From Oscillospiraceae bacterium (GTDB lineage: Bacteria > Bacillota > Clostridia > Oscillospirales > CAG-272): 35,374 bases of DNA. Below are positions 24,121-32,605 of this stretch, in pieces. The position numbers were made by a program, and so were the translations under genes. The stretch spans positions 1 to 35,374 of the forward strand of contig SVRR01000020.1 of assembly GCA_015064745.1 (NCBI GenBank), given 5' to 3'. Position 1 is the first letter of the stretch, and each line of letters starts with the position of its first letter. The notes under the pieces were generated by a model. It ran no database searches and was not told where the DNA came from. It saw only the letters and a program-made list of their open reading frames with translations.

Positions 24121-26403
24121 ATGATCATAGAGAGCCTTGATATACGGAATTTTGGCAAGCTATCCGATTTCAAAGCCACCTTTGATGACGGCTTCAATTT
24201 GATCGAAGGTGCGGCGGAGTCGGGAAAGACGACGCTTGCAGCCTTTATCGTCTATATGTTATACGGCTTTCCCGAGGAAAAGAACGGCTTTTCCGAAAGA
24301 ATGCATCGGACCCCCTGGGATGGGGTAGGTGTTTCGGGCAGTATGACGTTTTCGGCAAACGGCGTTCGTTATCGCGTTGAGCGCGCAAGTGAAACGACCG
24401 AACGCGGTTGGCGCGATACCTACGCGCTTTATAACCTCTCGACGGGGCTTCCCGAGCAGGGCGCCGTTTCCCCGGGTGAGCGCTTTCTCGGTGTCACTCG
24501 CGAAAGCTTTGCGGATACTGCCTTTTTATGCGATATTCACCGTGGCGGTGTCGCAAAGGAAAAAACTGCCGATGCCATTGAGAATATTCTCTTTTCGGGA
24601 GACGAACGGCTGTCGTCCGAGCGCGCGTCGCGCGTGCTTCGTGAGGCGGCAAGGGCTCTTTTCTCGTCGGAGGGGGCTTCCGGGGCGGTGTCTGTCCTTG
24701 AAAAAGAAAGAGATCTCTTAAAGGAAGAGCTTTCTCTGGCGACGGAACGAGAACGCTTGCATTTTGAGCGCGAGGAGGAACTGTTCTTAACGCGCAAGAA
24801 GATCGGCGAGGCAGAGATCGAGGTTGAAAAGTTTTCAAGACTTGAAACCAATTATTATAACGCCATGATGATCGAGGATTACGATCGCTTGCATACGCTT
24901 GAAGACGCAAGCGAGGGGCGTGTCGCCGCTATCCGCGATCAGGAAAGCAGATACCGCGCGGCGGAGTTTTTGCCTGACCGCTCGTATATTTCAGCGCTTC
25001 TGGATGCGAAAAGCGAAACGATGAGCGCCAAGCGCGAGGAAGAAGAGGCGGAAGTGCAGCACGCTTCCTTGCCCGAGGGGCGCGCCGTTGTGAGCGCGGA
25101 CGATCTTGCGCTTGTGGAATACGTGGATAACGCTTCGGGCGAGGGCAAGCTGCGTCGCGATGCCGACGTTGCCCTCAAAAGGGAGCGATGGATGCTCTCG
25201 CTGTCTTTTCTTTGCGCGGCATTGGCGCTTGCTTCCGCGTTTGGGTTGATCAGAACGCTTTTAAAGGGTGGACCAACTCCCCTTTTTGGGGCGCTTTTTG
25301 TGCTTGCGCTTGGCGGGTTTGTTCTGCTTCTTGTGGAAGGACTGCGTGTCCGCCGCCGTCTTTTTGAGCTGTATATCGTGTGCGGCGCACTGAAAAAAGA
25401 GGACTTTTATCTTAGTCTCCAACGAGCAAGCGAGGCGAGACTGCGTATGTCGCAGGCATCAGCGGAAAAGGAGCGTTCGGCGCTTCGGCTTTCCCGTGCC
25501 AAGGAGCGTCGCGCACTGGCAGATAAGATGCTTGCCGAGGTGCTTTCTCGCTGGGGCATTACGCTTGACACCGAGGAAACGGAGGAGCAGGTCTCGGAGA
25601 TCGTGCTTCGTGCGGAGGAATATCTTTCGGAGCACGAGCGTCTTTGTGCCGAGCACCGCGCCGCCGAGGCCGAGGTGGTCGCTCTGAGGCAAAAGCTGGG
25701 TGGGCAAAATGAAATTGCCGTACGAGCCCGTGTTGCGCCCGACGACCGTAAGCGATATCGCAACCAAAACGTCAAAGACCTGCGTCGCGGCGTTGAGCTG
25801 TATACCGAAAGATTGAAGGCACTCCGTGTGACCGAAAGAGAGCTTTCGACTGCCCTTGCTTCGGAAGAAAAGGGCGAAAGCCTAGCCGCCATCGCGGAGC
25901 GAATTCTGGCACTTGATGGGCGCATTGCGCTCTTGCGTGAGCAAGCGGAGGCGATCTATGAGGCTTGTATCGCGGTAGAAGGTGGAGCGGAACGCTTGCG
26001 TGCCGAGGTTTCCCCTCGGTTGAGTCTTAACGCTTGCCGCTTCCTTTACGAGATGACCGACGGCAAATACAGCGATGTCGCTGTTGGAGATGATTTTTCC
26101 GTTAGCTTTGACGAGGGTGACGGGGAAAAAACCGTTGCTTATCTCAGCCACAGCACTGAAGACCTTGCCTACTATGCGCTCCGTCTTTCTTTGCTTGATT
26201 TGATGTACAAGGAAACGCCGCCCGTATGTCTTGACGGTTGTACCGCAAGACAGGACGACGAGCGTGCGCTATCCTTCTTGCGTGCGATCCGTACGGTTGT
26301 CGAAGAGGGAAAGCAATGCTTTTTCTTTGCTTCGGCGGCGAGAGAAGGGGCACTCGTTCGGCGCGTGTTCTCCTCGTACCGTCACGTTAAAATGCCCGAA
26401 TAA
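24121..26403 (+). CDS. YhaN-like AAA/SMC-type ATPase with membrane helices
   Basis: 760 residues. The N-terminus is of the RecF/Rad50 type (MIIESLDIRNFGKLSDF, Walker A GAAESGKT at 30-37). A coiled coil rich in Glu and Arg covers about 190-330. Two membrane helices at about 356-376 and 386-405 lie in the middle, then a second coiled coil (about 425-650). The C-terminal head has a signature-like stretch, SHSTEDLAYYALRLSLLDL, and PPVCLDGCTARQDDERALSF in place of the usual Walker B hhhhDD/DE. YhaN proteins usually pair with a YhaO/SbcD-type nuclease; none is in this window. AAAGGA precedes the ATG. It probably acts at the membrane; DNA repair is only a guess. Confidence 0.8.
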   Translation: MIIESLDIRNFGKLSDFKATFDDGFNLIEGAAESGKTTLAAFIVYMLYGFPEEKNGFSERMHRTPWDGVGVSGSMTFSANGVRYRVERASETTERGWRDTYALYNLSTGLPEQGAVSPGERFLGVTRESFADTAFLCDIHRGGVAKEKTADAIENILFSGDERLSSERASRVLREAARALFSSEGASGAVSVLEKERDLLKEELSLATERERLHFEREEELFLTRKKIGEAEIEVEKFSRLETNYYNAMMIEDYDRLHTLEDASEGRVAAIRDQESRYRAAEFLPDRSYISALLDAKSETMSAKREEEEAEVQHASLPEGRAVVSADDLALVEYVDNASGEGKLRRDADVALKRERWMLSLSFLCAALALASAFGLIRTLLKGGPTPLFGALFVLALGGFVLLLVEGLRVRRRLFELYIVCGALKKEDFYLSLQRASEARLRMSQASAEKERSALRLSRAKERRALADKMLAEVLSRWGITLDTEETEEQVSEIVLRAEEYLSEHERLCAEHRAAEAEVVALRQKLGGQNEIAVRARVAPDDRKRYRNQNVKDLRRGVELYTERLKALRVTERELSTALASEEKGESLAAIAERILALDGRIALLREQAEAIYEACIAVEGGAERLRAEVSPRLSLNACRFLYEMTDGKYSDVAVGDDFSVSFDEGDGEKTVAYLSHSTEDLAYYALRLSLLDLMYKETPPVCLDGCTARQDDERALSFLRAIRTVVEEGKQCFFFASAAREGALVRRVFSSYRHVKMPE

Positions 26404-26448
26404 AAGGGTTCTGTCTCAAAACGCTAACGAAAGGAAATGTTCACGGAT

Positions 26449-27390
26449 ATGAGTAAGCGCATTTTGGTGGTCAGTTCTGCCAATATGGACATTACCCTAC
26501 CCGCGCGGTCACTTCCCGCGGCGGGTGAGACGCTTTTGTGCGATGGGGCTGTTTGTTACAGTCCCGGCGGAAAGGGCGTTAATTCGGCGGTGACGCTTTC
26601 CGCACTCGGTGCCGAGACGGTGCTTTGCGCCCGCATCGGCAGAGACAGCCACGGCGAGACGCTTTACGATTATTACAAGGAGTGCGGTATCGACGTCGGA
26701 CATTTGGTGATCGATAAGGACCACGCTACGGGCTGTGCCGTCATTCTTGTGGATGCAAAGGGGCAAAACCGCATTTTGTGCTATCCCGGCGCCAACCGAT
26801 ATTTAAGCGCCTCCGATGCGGAGGACGCCTTCCTTTGCTGTCCTGATGCGCTCTATATGCAAATGGAGATTGGGCAGGACGCCATACTTTCTGCGGCAGA
26901 TTACGCCGCAAGACACGAGATCCCCATCTTTCTGGACGCGGGACCCGCGCGGGCGGATTTCCCGCTCGAAAACTTGCCGCCGTTGACCGTGTTCTCTCCC
27001 AACGAGACGGAGACGGAGCTTTATACGGGAATCACGCTGACAGGTACAGACAGCATGCTTGCCGCTTCGATGGAGCTGTTCCGTCGGGTGCGTGCGGAAT
27101 ATATCGTTATCAAGCTCGGCGACCGCGGCGCCTTCGTTTGCAACGGAAGACACTTTAAGTTTATCACCGCGTTCCCCGTTCGCGCCGTCGATACTACCGC
27201 GGCGGGCGATGCATTTACTGCCGCGATGACGTTACGGTTTCTTGAAAACGGCGGCGACATCAACGATGCCGTGCGCTATGGCTGCGCGGCAGGCGCGATC
27301 ACCGTGACCCGCCCCGGGGCTGCGTATTCCGTGCCCAAGAGCCGAGCGGAGATCGAGGAGTTTATGACACGGAAAGAGGCAGAGCTTTGA
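26449..27390 (+). CDS. PfkB-family carbohydrate kinase, ribokinase-like
   Basis: 313 residues. It has both family signatures: GGKGVNSAVTLSALG near residue 40, and DTTAAGDAFTAAMTL around 247-261 with the catalytic Asp in AAGD. ATP-binding and anion-hole motifs are intact. Ribokinase-like proteins phosphorylate ribose or other small sugars and nucleosides. The start is uncertain: ATG at 26449 fits the family (MSKRILVVSSANMD); ATG at 26437 lies only two bases after AAGGAA, too close. Its stop overlaps the TTG start of miaA. Confidence 0.88.
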   Translation: MSKRILVVSSANMDITLPARSLPAAGETLLCDGAVCYSPGGKGVNSAVTLSALGAETVLCARIGRDSHGETLYDYYKECGIDVGHLVIDKDHATGCAVILVDAKGQNRILCYPGANRYLSASDAEDAFLCCPDALYMQMEIGQDAILSAADYAARHEIPIFLDAGPARADFPLENLPPLTVFSPNETETELYTGITLTGTDSMLAASMELFRRVRAEYIVIKLGDRGAFVCNGRHFKFITAFPVRAVDTTAAGDAFTAAMTLRFLENGGDINDAVRYGCAAGAITVTRPGAAYSVPKSRAEIEEFMTRKEAEL

Positions 27391-28355
27391 AGGAGGGGCG
27401 CATTGGGTGTCTTGCGGTAACGGGTGCAACCGCAAGCGGAAAAACGGCGCTTGCCATTCTGCTTGCCGAGCGGTTAGACGGGGAGATCATCTCCTTGGAT
27501 TCCATGCAGATCTATCGCGGCATGGATATCGGTACGGCGAAGGCAACGCCCGAAGAGCAGGCGAAAATCCCGCACCACATGATCGACATTCTTGACCCTA
27601 CCGAGTCCTTTTCCGCCGCCGAGTACGCTATTCTTGCCGAGAGGGCGGTTTTTGATATTGCCGCGCGAGGAAAAACGCCTATTTTTTGCGGCGGCACGGG
27701 ACTTTATTTAGAAGCGGTACGCACCGCCCGACACGGTGCGCCGATGGAGAGCGATGCCGCTTTCAGGGAAGAAATGCTCGCATATGCCGAAAAAGAGGGG
27801 AATGCGGCACTGCATGCAAGACTTGCCGCGGTTGATCCCGCATCGGCAGAAGCCATTCACCCAAACAACGTCAAGCGCGTGATACGCGCCCTTGAAATTT
27901 ACCACGTAACGGGTAAGCCAAAGAGCGAAAGCGACGGAGAGGCGTGCGTCGAAAACCCTCGGCTTTCCGTTTGCAATCTGTTTCTTGATTTTCTCGACCG
28001 TTCGCTTCTTTACCGCCGCATCGACGAAAGAGTGGAGGAGATGGCACGGGCGGGACTCTTTGAAGAGACAGAACGTCTGCTTGCCGCGGGAAAGCTTCAG
28101 CCGGGTACGACTGCCGCCGCCGCCATCGGATATAAGGAATGTCTTGGCGCGCTTCGCGGTGAGATAACGCGCGATGAGGCGCTTGCCGATCTTAAAAACG
28201 CCACCCATCATTACGCGAAGCGGCAGAAGACGTGGTTTTCCGCCAAGCCGCACATTCGCATTTATGCCGACGAAAACGGAAAAATGAGAGAGAAGGATGC
28301 TATCCTAGAAGAGGCACTTTTCCACGCCCGCGCGCATTTGAGATCCGATTTGTAA
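27387..28355 (+). CDS. miaA: tRNA dimethylallyltransferase
   Basis: The enzyme adds a dimethylallyl group to A37 of tRNAs reading UNN codons. The 322-residue product has the P-loop GATASGKT (13-20), SLDSMQIYRGMDIGTAKAT (36-54), FCGGTGLYLEAV, and the tail KNATHHYAKRQKTWF typical of MiaA. The start is a TTG that overlaps the stop of the preceding kinase gene (TTGA), so translation is probably coupled; AAAGAGG lies upstream. No in-frame ATG exists before the P-loop. Confidence 0.95.
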   Translation: MKEGRIGCLAVTGATASGKTALAILLAERLDGEIISLDSMQIYRGMDIGTAKATPEEQAKIPHHMIDILDPTESFSAAEYAILAERAVFDIAARGKTPIFCGGTGLYLEAVRTARHGAPMESDAAFREEMLAYAEKEGNAALHARLAAVDPASAEAIHPNNVKRVIRALEIYHVTGKPKSESDGEACVENPRLSVCNLFLDFLDRSLLYRRIDERVEEMARAGLFEETERLLAAGKLQPGTTAAAAIGYKECLGALRGEITRDEALADLKNATHHYAKRQKTWFSAKPHIRIYADENGKMREKDAILEEALFHARAHLRSDL

Positions 28356-28379
28356 TACCCAAAACACAAGGAGAATACC

Positions 28380-29654
28380 ATGAAAGCATCTGAGCTTATT
28401 GCCAAAATCGAAGGCGGCGCACTTGCCGCATATGCGCACATTTACGCCGATCTTGCGGATCAGGCGGCGCGCTACACGGGCATGCTCCGCGAATTTATCT
28501 CTCTTTACGGCGACAGAGAGGCGTATCTCTTCTCCGTGCCCGGACGTACCGAGGTACAGGGCAATCATACCGATCACAATCACGGCTGTGTGCTTGCCGC
28601 CGCCATTGACCGCGACATCATTGCCGTGGCATCTCCCACCGACGACGGCGTGATCCGCTTGAAGAGTGAAGGCTATCCTGAGGATACGGTCGCGCTTGCC
28701 GATTGCGGCGCTCCCGAAAGGTTTGCCGACTTTTCCACTGCCTCCTTGATCGCGGGTACGGTAGGCGGCTTTGAAGAGCGCGGCTACAAGACGGGTGCTT
28801 TTGTTGCTTATACCGCCAATCGCGTCTTAAAGGGCTCGGGACTTTCCTCCTCCGCCGCCTTTGAGGTCATGATCGGCAACATTATGAATCATCTTTATAA
28901 CGGCGGTAATATCAAGAACGAGGAGCTTGCCAAGATCGCGCAGTTTGCCGAGAACGCCTATTTCGGAAAGCCCTGCGGACTGATGGACCAGATGGCGTGT
29001 GCTGTCGGCGGCTTTGTTTACATCGATTTTGCCGACCCGAAAAACCCTGTGATCGAGCCCATCTCCTTCTCGCTCTCGGATGCGGGCTTTGTGCTTTGTA
29101 TCCTCAATACGGGAGGCAATCACGCCGATCTCAACGAGGATTACGCCTCCGTGCCTTCGGAGATGAAGCGTGTCGCAAATTATTTCGGCAAAGAGGTTCT
29201 CCGCGGTGTGACCGAAGGAGAGCTCGTCTCCAATGCTCCTGTGCTTCGCCGTACGGTGGGCGATCGCGCGCTTTTGCGTGCCATTCACTTTGTGCGGGAA
29301 AACGAGCGCGTAGGGGAGACGGCAAAGCTTTTGAAGGCGGGAGACGTTGAGGGCTTCCTTTCCTCTGTGATCGCCTCGGGCGATTCCTCGTATAAGTATC
29401 TGCAAAACGTGTACACCGTAAAGAACGTGGAGGAGCAGGGGCTTTCTCTCGCTCTTTGTCTCGCCGAGGGTCTGCTTTCGGGACGCGGGTGCGCGTATCG
29501 CGTACATGGAGGCGGCTTTGCTGGCACGACGCAGGCGTTCGTACGCCGTGAGCTTGCCGAGGACTATAAGACGGTGACCGACAGCGTGTTTGGCGAGGGG
29601 GCTTGCATGACGCTCTCTATCCGTCCGCTTGGCGCAATTGAAATTAAGGTGTAA
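28380..29654 (+). CDS. galK: Galactokinase-family GHMP kinase
   Basis: 424 residues, slightly longer than the usual 390. The GalK signature GRTEVQGNHTDHNHG is at 55-69 (usual form GRVNLIGEHTDYN), the GHMP ATP loop GSGLSSSAAFE is at about 152-162, and CYRVHGGGFAGT-like AYRVHGGGFAGT is near 375. The family phosphorylates galactose at C1 for the Leloir pathway. Changes in the signature (Glu-His to Asn-His, Tyr to His) leave the sugar open; a related sugar is possible. AAGGAG precedes the ATG. No galT or galE is nearby; recA follows after 28 bases. Confidence 0.82.
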   Translation: MKASELIAKIEGGALAAYAHIYADLADQAARYTGMLREFISLYGDREAYLFSVPGRTEVQGNHTDHNHGCVLAAAIDRDIIAVASPTDDGVIRLKSEGYPEDTVALADCGAPERFADFSTASLIAGTVGGFEERGYKTGAFVAYTANRVLKGSGLSSSAAFEVMIGNIMNHLYNGGNIKNEELAKIAQFAENAYFGKPCGLMDQMACAVGGFVYIDFADPKNPVIEPISFSLSDAGFVLCILNTGGNHADLNEDYASVPSEMKRVANYFGKEVLRGVTEGELVSNAPVLRRTVGDRALLRAIHFVRENERVGETAKLLKAGDVEGFLSSVIASGDSSYKYLQNVYTVKNVEEQGLSLALCLAEGLLSGRGCAYRVHGGGFAGTTQAFVRRELAEDYKTVTDSVFGEGACMTLSIRPLGAIEIKV

Positions 29655-29682
29655 AATACTCTGAAAGAAAAGGATAAATGCT

Positions 29683-30765
29683 ATGGCAACCAAGAAGAAA
29701 ACGGTAGAAAACGACATCTCTCTTGACAAAAAAGCGGCGCTTGAGACCGCCATCTCCCGCATTGAGAGAGAATACGGCAAGGGCACTATTATGAAGCTGG
29801 GCGAGAACACCAAGATGAACGTCTCGGCTGTCTCGACGGGCTCCATTTCCCTCGACCTCGCGCTTGGCATCGGCGGTGTGCCGCGCGGAAGAATTATCGA
29901 AATTTACGGCCCCGAGTCCTCGGGTAAGACCACCGTGGCGCTTCACGTCGTGGCAGAGGTGCAAAAGCTGGGAGGCGAGGCGGCGTTTATCGACGCCGAG
30001 CACGCGCTTGACCCCGTCTACGCAAAAAATCTCGGCGTAGATATCAACAACCTGCTCGTTTCTCAGCCCGATTCGGGTGAGCAGGCACTTGAGATCGCGG
30101 ATGCTCTCGTGCATTCGGGTGCAATTGATGCTATCGTGGTGGACTCTGTGGCAGCCCTCACGCCCCAGCAGGAGATTGACGGCGATATGGGCGCTTCCCA
30201 CGTCGGACTGCAAGCGCGCCTCATGTCTCAGGCAATGCGCAAGCTTTCTTCCTCTATCTCTAAATCCAACTGTGTTGTGATCTTTATCAACCAGCTTCGT
30301 GAGAAGGTGGGCATTGCGTACGGCAATCCCGAGGTCACGCCCGGCGGCCGTGCCTTGAAGTTCTATTCCTCCGTGCGTATTGAGATCCGCAAGAAGGAGG
30401 TTCTCAAGAGTGGCAGTGAGATCTACGGCAATCACGTTCTTTGCAAGGTCGTGAAGAATAAGGTGGCACCGCCCTTCAAGACTGCCGAGTTTGATATCCT
30501 TTACGGCAAGGGTATTTCCAAAACGAGCGAGCTTTGCGACATGGGTGTCGCGATGGGGCTTCTTGAAAAGAGTGGCTCGTGGTTCTCCTTTGACGGTCAG
30601 CGCATCGGTCAGGGCCGCGATAAGGCGGTAGCATATCTTGAAGAAAATCCCGATATCGCCGCAAAGATCGAGGAGGGCATTCGTAAGCTTGCCGCTTCGG
30701 GCGAGGTTGGCGAGACCTTTGAGCTTGACGAGGAATTTGACCTTTCAGGTCTTGACGAGGAATAA
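29683..30765 (+). CDS. recA: DNA recombinase RecA
   Basis: 360 residues, the normal size. Walker A GPESSGKT is at 76-83; MAW motifs [18 protein letters not shown] and [20 protein letters not shown] are intact, and the C-terminal tail is acidic ([15 protein letters not shown]). It forms filaments on single-stranded DNA for homologous recombination and stimulates LexA cleavage. No LexA-type box (GAAC-N4-GTTC) is visible in the 28-base gap before it, and no promoter, so it seems to rely on upstream transcription. recX follows 8 bases after its stop. Confidence 0.99.
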   Translation: MATKKKTVENDISLDKKAALETAISRIEREYGKGTIMKLGENTKMNVSAVSTGSISLDLALGIGGVPRGRIIEIYGPESSGKTTVALHVVAEVQKLGGEAAFIDAEHALDPVYAKNLGVDINNLLVSQPDSGEQALEIADALVHSGAIDAIVVDSVAALTPQQEIDGDMGASHVGLQARLMSQAMRKLSSSISKSNCVVIFINQLREKVGIAYGNPEVTPGGRALKFYSSVRIEIRKKEVLKSGSEIYGNHVLCKVVKNKVAPPFKTAEFDILYGKGISKTSELCDMGVAMGLLEKSGSWFSFDGQRIGQGRDKAVAYLEENPDIAAKIEEGIRKLAASGEVGETFELDEEFDLSGLDEE

Positions 30766-30773
30766 TTGCTTCT

Positions 30774-31358
30774 GTGAAAGCGAGTATTGAAAGGGTGCAG
30801 GCGGTGCGAAGCGGCACGGAGATGCTTTTGACCGTTACGGTCGCGTCTCCTTTCCCGCGCACGCATACGTATCGCATCCCTGCGGATAAATATCTTTTGG
30901 CGGGAAGCCCCGCCGAGGGCGAAGTGCTTGACGGTGACACCTTAGCGCTTTTGACCGCCGAGGAGGACGTGCGCCTTGCGTATGCCCGTGCCGTTAAGAT
31001 CCTTGCGGCAGGAGATAACACCCGTCACGCTCTTATAAGAAAGCTTTCGGAGCGCGGCTTTTCGCGGGAATGTGCGGCGGCTGCTGTCGAAAGACTTGAA
31101 AAAGAGGGCTACATCCGCGAGGAGGAGCTGCTCCTTAGACAGCTCGGTATTTACGCGAAACGCCGTTGGGGACCCAAGAAATTTTTACCGAATTTGATAG
31201 AAAAAGGCTTCGCTCGTGCGGACATTGAGAGGGCACTCGTCCGCGCAAAAGCGGAGGGCATTTACGACACCGACGAGGTGAAGGCGTGCCTTCTTTCCGA
31301 GCTGCCGAGCGAGGATGCTTCACAAAAGCGCGCATGGCTCTATAAGCATGGCTTCTAA
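30774..31358 (+). CDS. recX: Regulatory protein RecX
   Basis: 194 residues, GTG start. Helical triplet repeats are seen in HALIRKLSERGFSRECAAAA, EGYIREEELLLRQLGIYAK and RWGPKKFLPNLIEKGFARAD, the diagnostic RecX pattern. RecX binds and limits RecA filaments. It lies 8 bases after recA, the common arrangement. Confidence 0.92.
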   Translation: MKASIERVQAVRSGTEMLLTVTVASPFPRTHTYRIPADKYLLAGSPAEGEVLDGDTLALLTAEEDVRLAYARAVKILAAGDNTRHALIRKLSERGFSRECAAAAVERLEKEGYIREEELLLRQLGIYAKRRWGPKKFLPNLIEKGFARADIERALVRAKAEGIYDTDEVKACLLSELPSEDASQKRAWLYKHGF

Positions 31359-31377
31359 ATCATATGGGGGAAGGGAT

Positions 31378-32016
31378 ATGGACGCAAAACGGCTTCGATT
31401 AAAGCGGATAACGACGCTCCTTGTGCTTCTTTTGATGCTTGGCACCCTTCTTTCCTTCTTTATCGCCCCCCGCGTTGCCGATGCCAATACACGGGAAGAC
31501 CTCGGACTTTCCGAGGATGCTTTCGTGACAGATACGGCACGCTCGCCTTGGGTCTACGTGAACGAGGAGGGAGAAGCAACGCTTTACGGCGACAGAATGA
31601 TTGGCAAAAAAACGCTTCGCATTCCCGATGCCGTCAACGGCGTTTTGCTTAAGCGGGTGCTCCACGTACACACCAAACCGAAAAGCGTTGAAACGGTTGT
31701 TTTCTCATCCTCTGTGTCCGTTTCAAAATCTCTCGGATATTTTCGGGAGTGGACGGGGCTAAAGACGCTTGCTTTTGAAGAGGGGACGACTGACCTTTCG
31801 GGGGTCTCCGTTCATTCAATGCCGGCCCTAAAAGAAATATATCTTCCCGCGGATATTACAAAGATCAGCGCGAGCTTTTTAAAGCAGGAGGGCGTCACGG
31901 TTTTTTTTGCGGGCAGCGAGGAAGAATGGCTTGCCATCGGTAAGAACGCCAAAACGCTTTTAACAAAGCATACGGTGGTGTTTGATACACCGGTCCCCTC
32001 GTTTGATGAAAAATAA
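31378..32016 (+). CDS. Membrane-anchored LRR_5-like protein, function unknown
   Basis: 212 residues. A basic start (MDAKRLRLKR) and one membrane helix at about 11-30 are followed by an extracytoplasmic domain. That domain has BspA-like leucine-rich features: KTLRIPDAVNGVLLKRVLHV, LKTLAFEEGTTDLSGVSVHS, ALKEIYLPADITKISASFLK. ATG at 31378 is chosen because GGGGAAGGG lies close upstream; an extension to 31315 overlaps recX. It is the last gene of the run, with no clear terminator before the rpsO promoter. Confidence 0.72.
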   Translation: MDAKRLRLKRITTLLVLLLMLGTLLSFFIAPRVADANTREDLGLSEDAFVTDTARSPWVYVNEEGEATLYGDRMIGKKTLRIPDAVNGVLLKRVLHVHTKPKSVETVVFSSSVSVSKSLGYFREWTGLKTLAFEEGTTDLSGVSVHSMPALKEIYLPADITKISASFLKQEGVTVFFAGSEEEWLAIGKNAKTLLTKHTVVFDTPVPSFDEK

Positions 32017-32041
32017 AATTGTAAACTTTTTGAAAAGTCCC

Positions 32042-32070
32042 TTTACAGAAATCCTTTTCCATAGTATAAT
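32042..32070 (+). promoter_or_regulatory. Sigma-A promoter of rpsO
   Basis: TTTACA (32042-32047), 17-base spacer, TATAAT (32065-32070). Confidence 0.85.
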
Positions 32071-32076
32071 AATCCC

Positions 32077-32162
32077 TGCGCGACCTCGGACACGGTTGGC
32101 GGCGCTTCACCCGTCCGTCTGCTGAGTTTGGGGCAAAAATAAGAACAGAAAGGTGAAAAATC
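32077..32162 (+). promoter_or_regulatory. Structured rpsO leader, candidate S15 binding site
   Basis: An 86-base GC-rich leader precedes rpsO. CGGAC (about 32088-32092) can pair with GTCCG (about 32110-32114) around GGCGGCGCTTCACCC, and AAAGGTG before the ATG is the ribosome site. S15 represses its own mRNA in many bacteria through unrelated leader structures, so a site here is plausible; I cannot match it to a known class. Confidence 0.35.
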
Positions 32163-32429
32163 ATGATCAGCAAGGAAACCAAAGCGGCTCTTATCGAGAC
32201 CTACAAGACCGGCGAGCGCGATACCGGCTCTCCCGAGGTTCAGGTTGCTATTCTCACCGAGAGAATCAACACCCTGACCGAGCATCTGAAGAAGAATCCT
32301 AAGGATTTCCACTCTCAGAGAGGTCTTTCTCAGATGGTTGGCCACAGAAAGAAGCTTCTCGCTTATCTTGCAAAGAAGGATATCGAAAGATATCGTGCTA
32401 TCATTGCAAAGCTTGGCTTGAGAAAGTAA
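32163..32429 (+). CDS. rpsO: 30S ribosomal protein S15
   Basis: 88 residues, normal length and sequence ([60 protein letters not shown]). It binds 16S rRNA early in assembly of the central domain. It has its own promoter and leader, and pnp follows, the classic rpsO-pnp order. Confidence 0.98.
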   Translation: MISKETKAALIETYKTGERDTGSPEVQVAILTERINTLTEHLKKNPKDFHSQRGLSQMVGHRKKLLAYLAKKDIERYRAIIAKLGLRK

Positions 32430-32483
32430 TTCCCACGCAACCCTTCGTTGTGCGTGTCCGCTTTCTCGGGCACGCGCTTCGAT

Positions 32484-32566
32484 GGCGGGCAGGGAAGGTA
32501 GCAGCTCATATGCGCCAAAGGCTTTGACGTGTATGAAGTGCTATGTCCTCTGTTCGCCTGTTTTTT
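32484..32566 (+). promoter_or_regulatory. Long rod-like hairpin with T-run between rpsO and pnp
   Basis: GGCGGGCAGGG (32484-32494) pairs with CCTCTGTTCGCC (32547-32558, one bulged T). Inside, GTAGCA pairs with TGCTAT, CTCATATGCG with CGTGTATGAAG (one bulge), and CAAA with TTTG around GGC. Six T follow two bases after the outer arm. A competing stem, GCGCTTC (32474-32480) with GAAGTGC (32535-32541), would break it. It may be a leaky terminator of rpsO or, as in Escherichia coli, a processing site controlling pnp. Confidence 0.6.
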
Positions 32567-32605
32567 CGTAAGACCCGGAACAGTATAATGAAAGGAAAAA
32601 GAAAA

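Noticed and set aside
32484-32520. Possible small SRP RNA, because of GGGCAGGGAAGGTAGCAGC
   Set aside because: It resembles the SRP core but lacks four bases of the tetraloop stem, and the motif lies in one arm of a longer hairpin, not at its tip.
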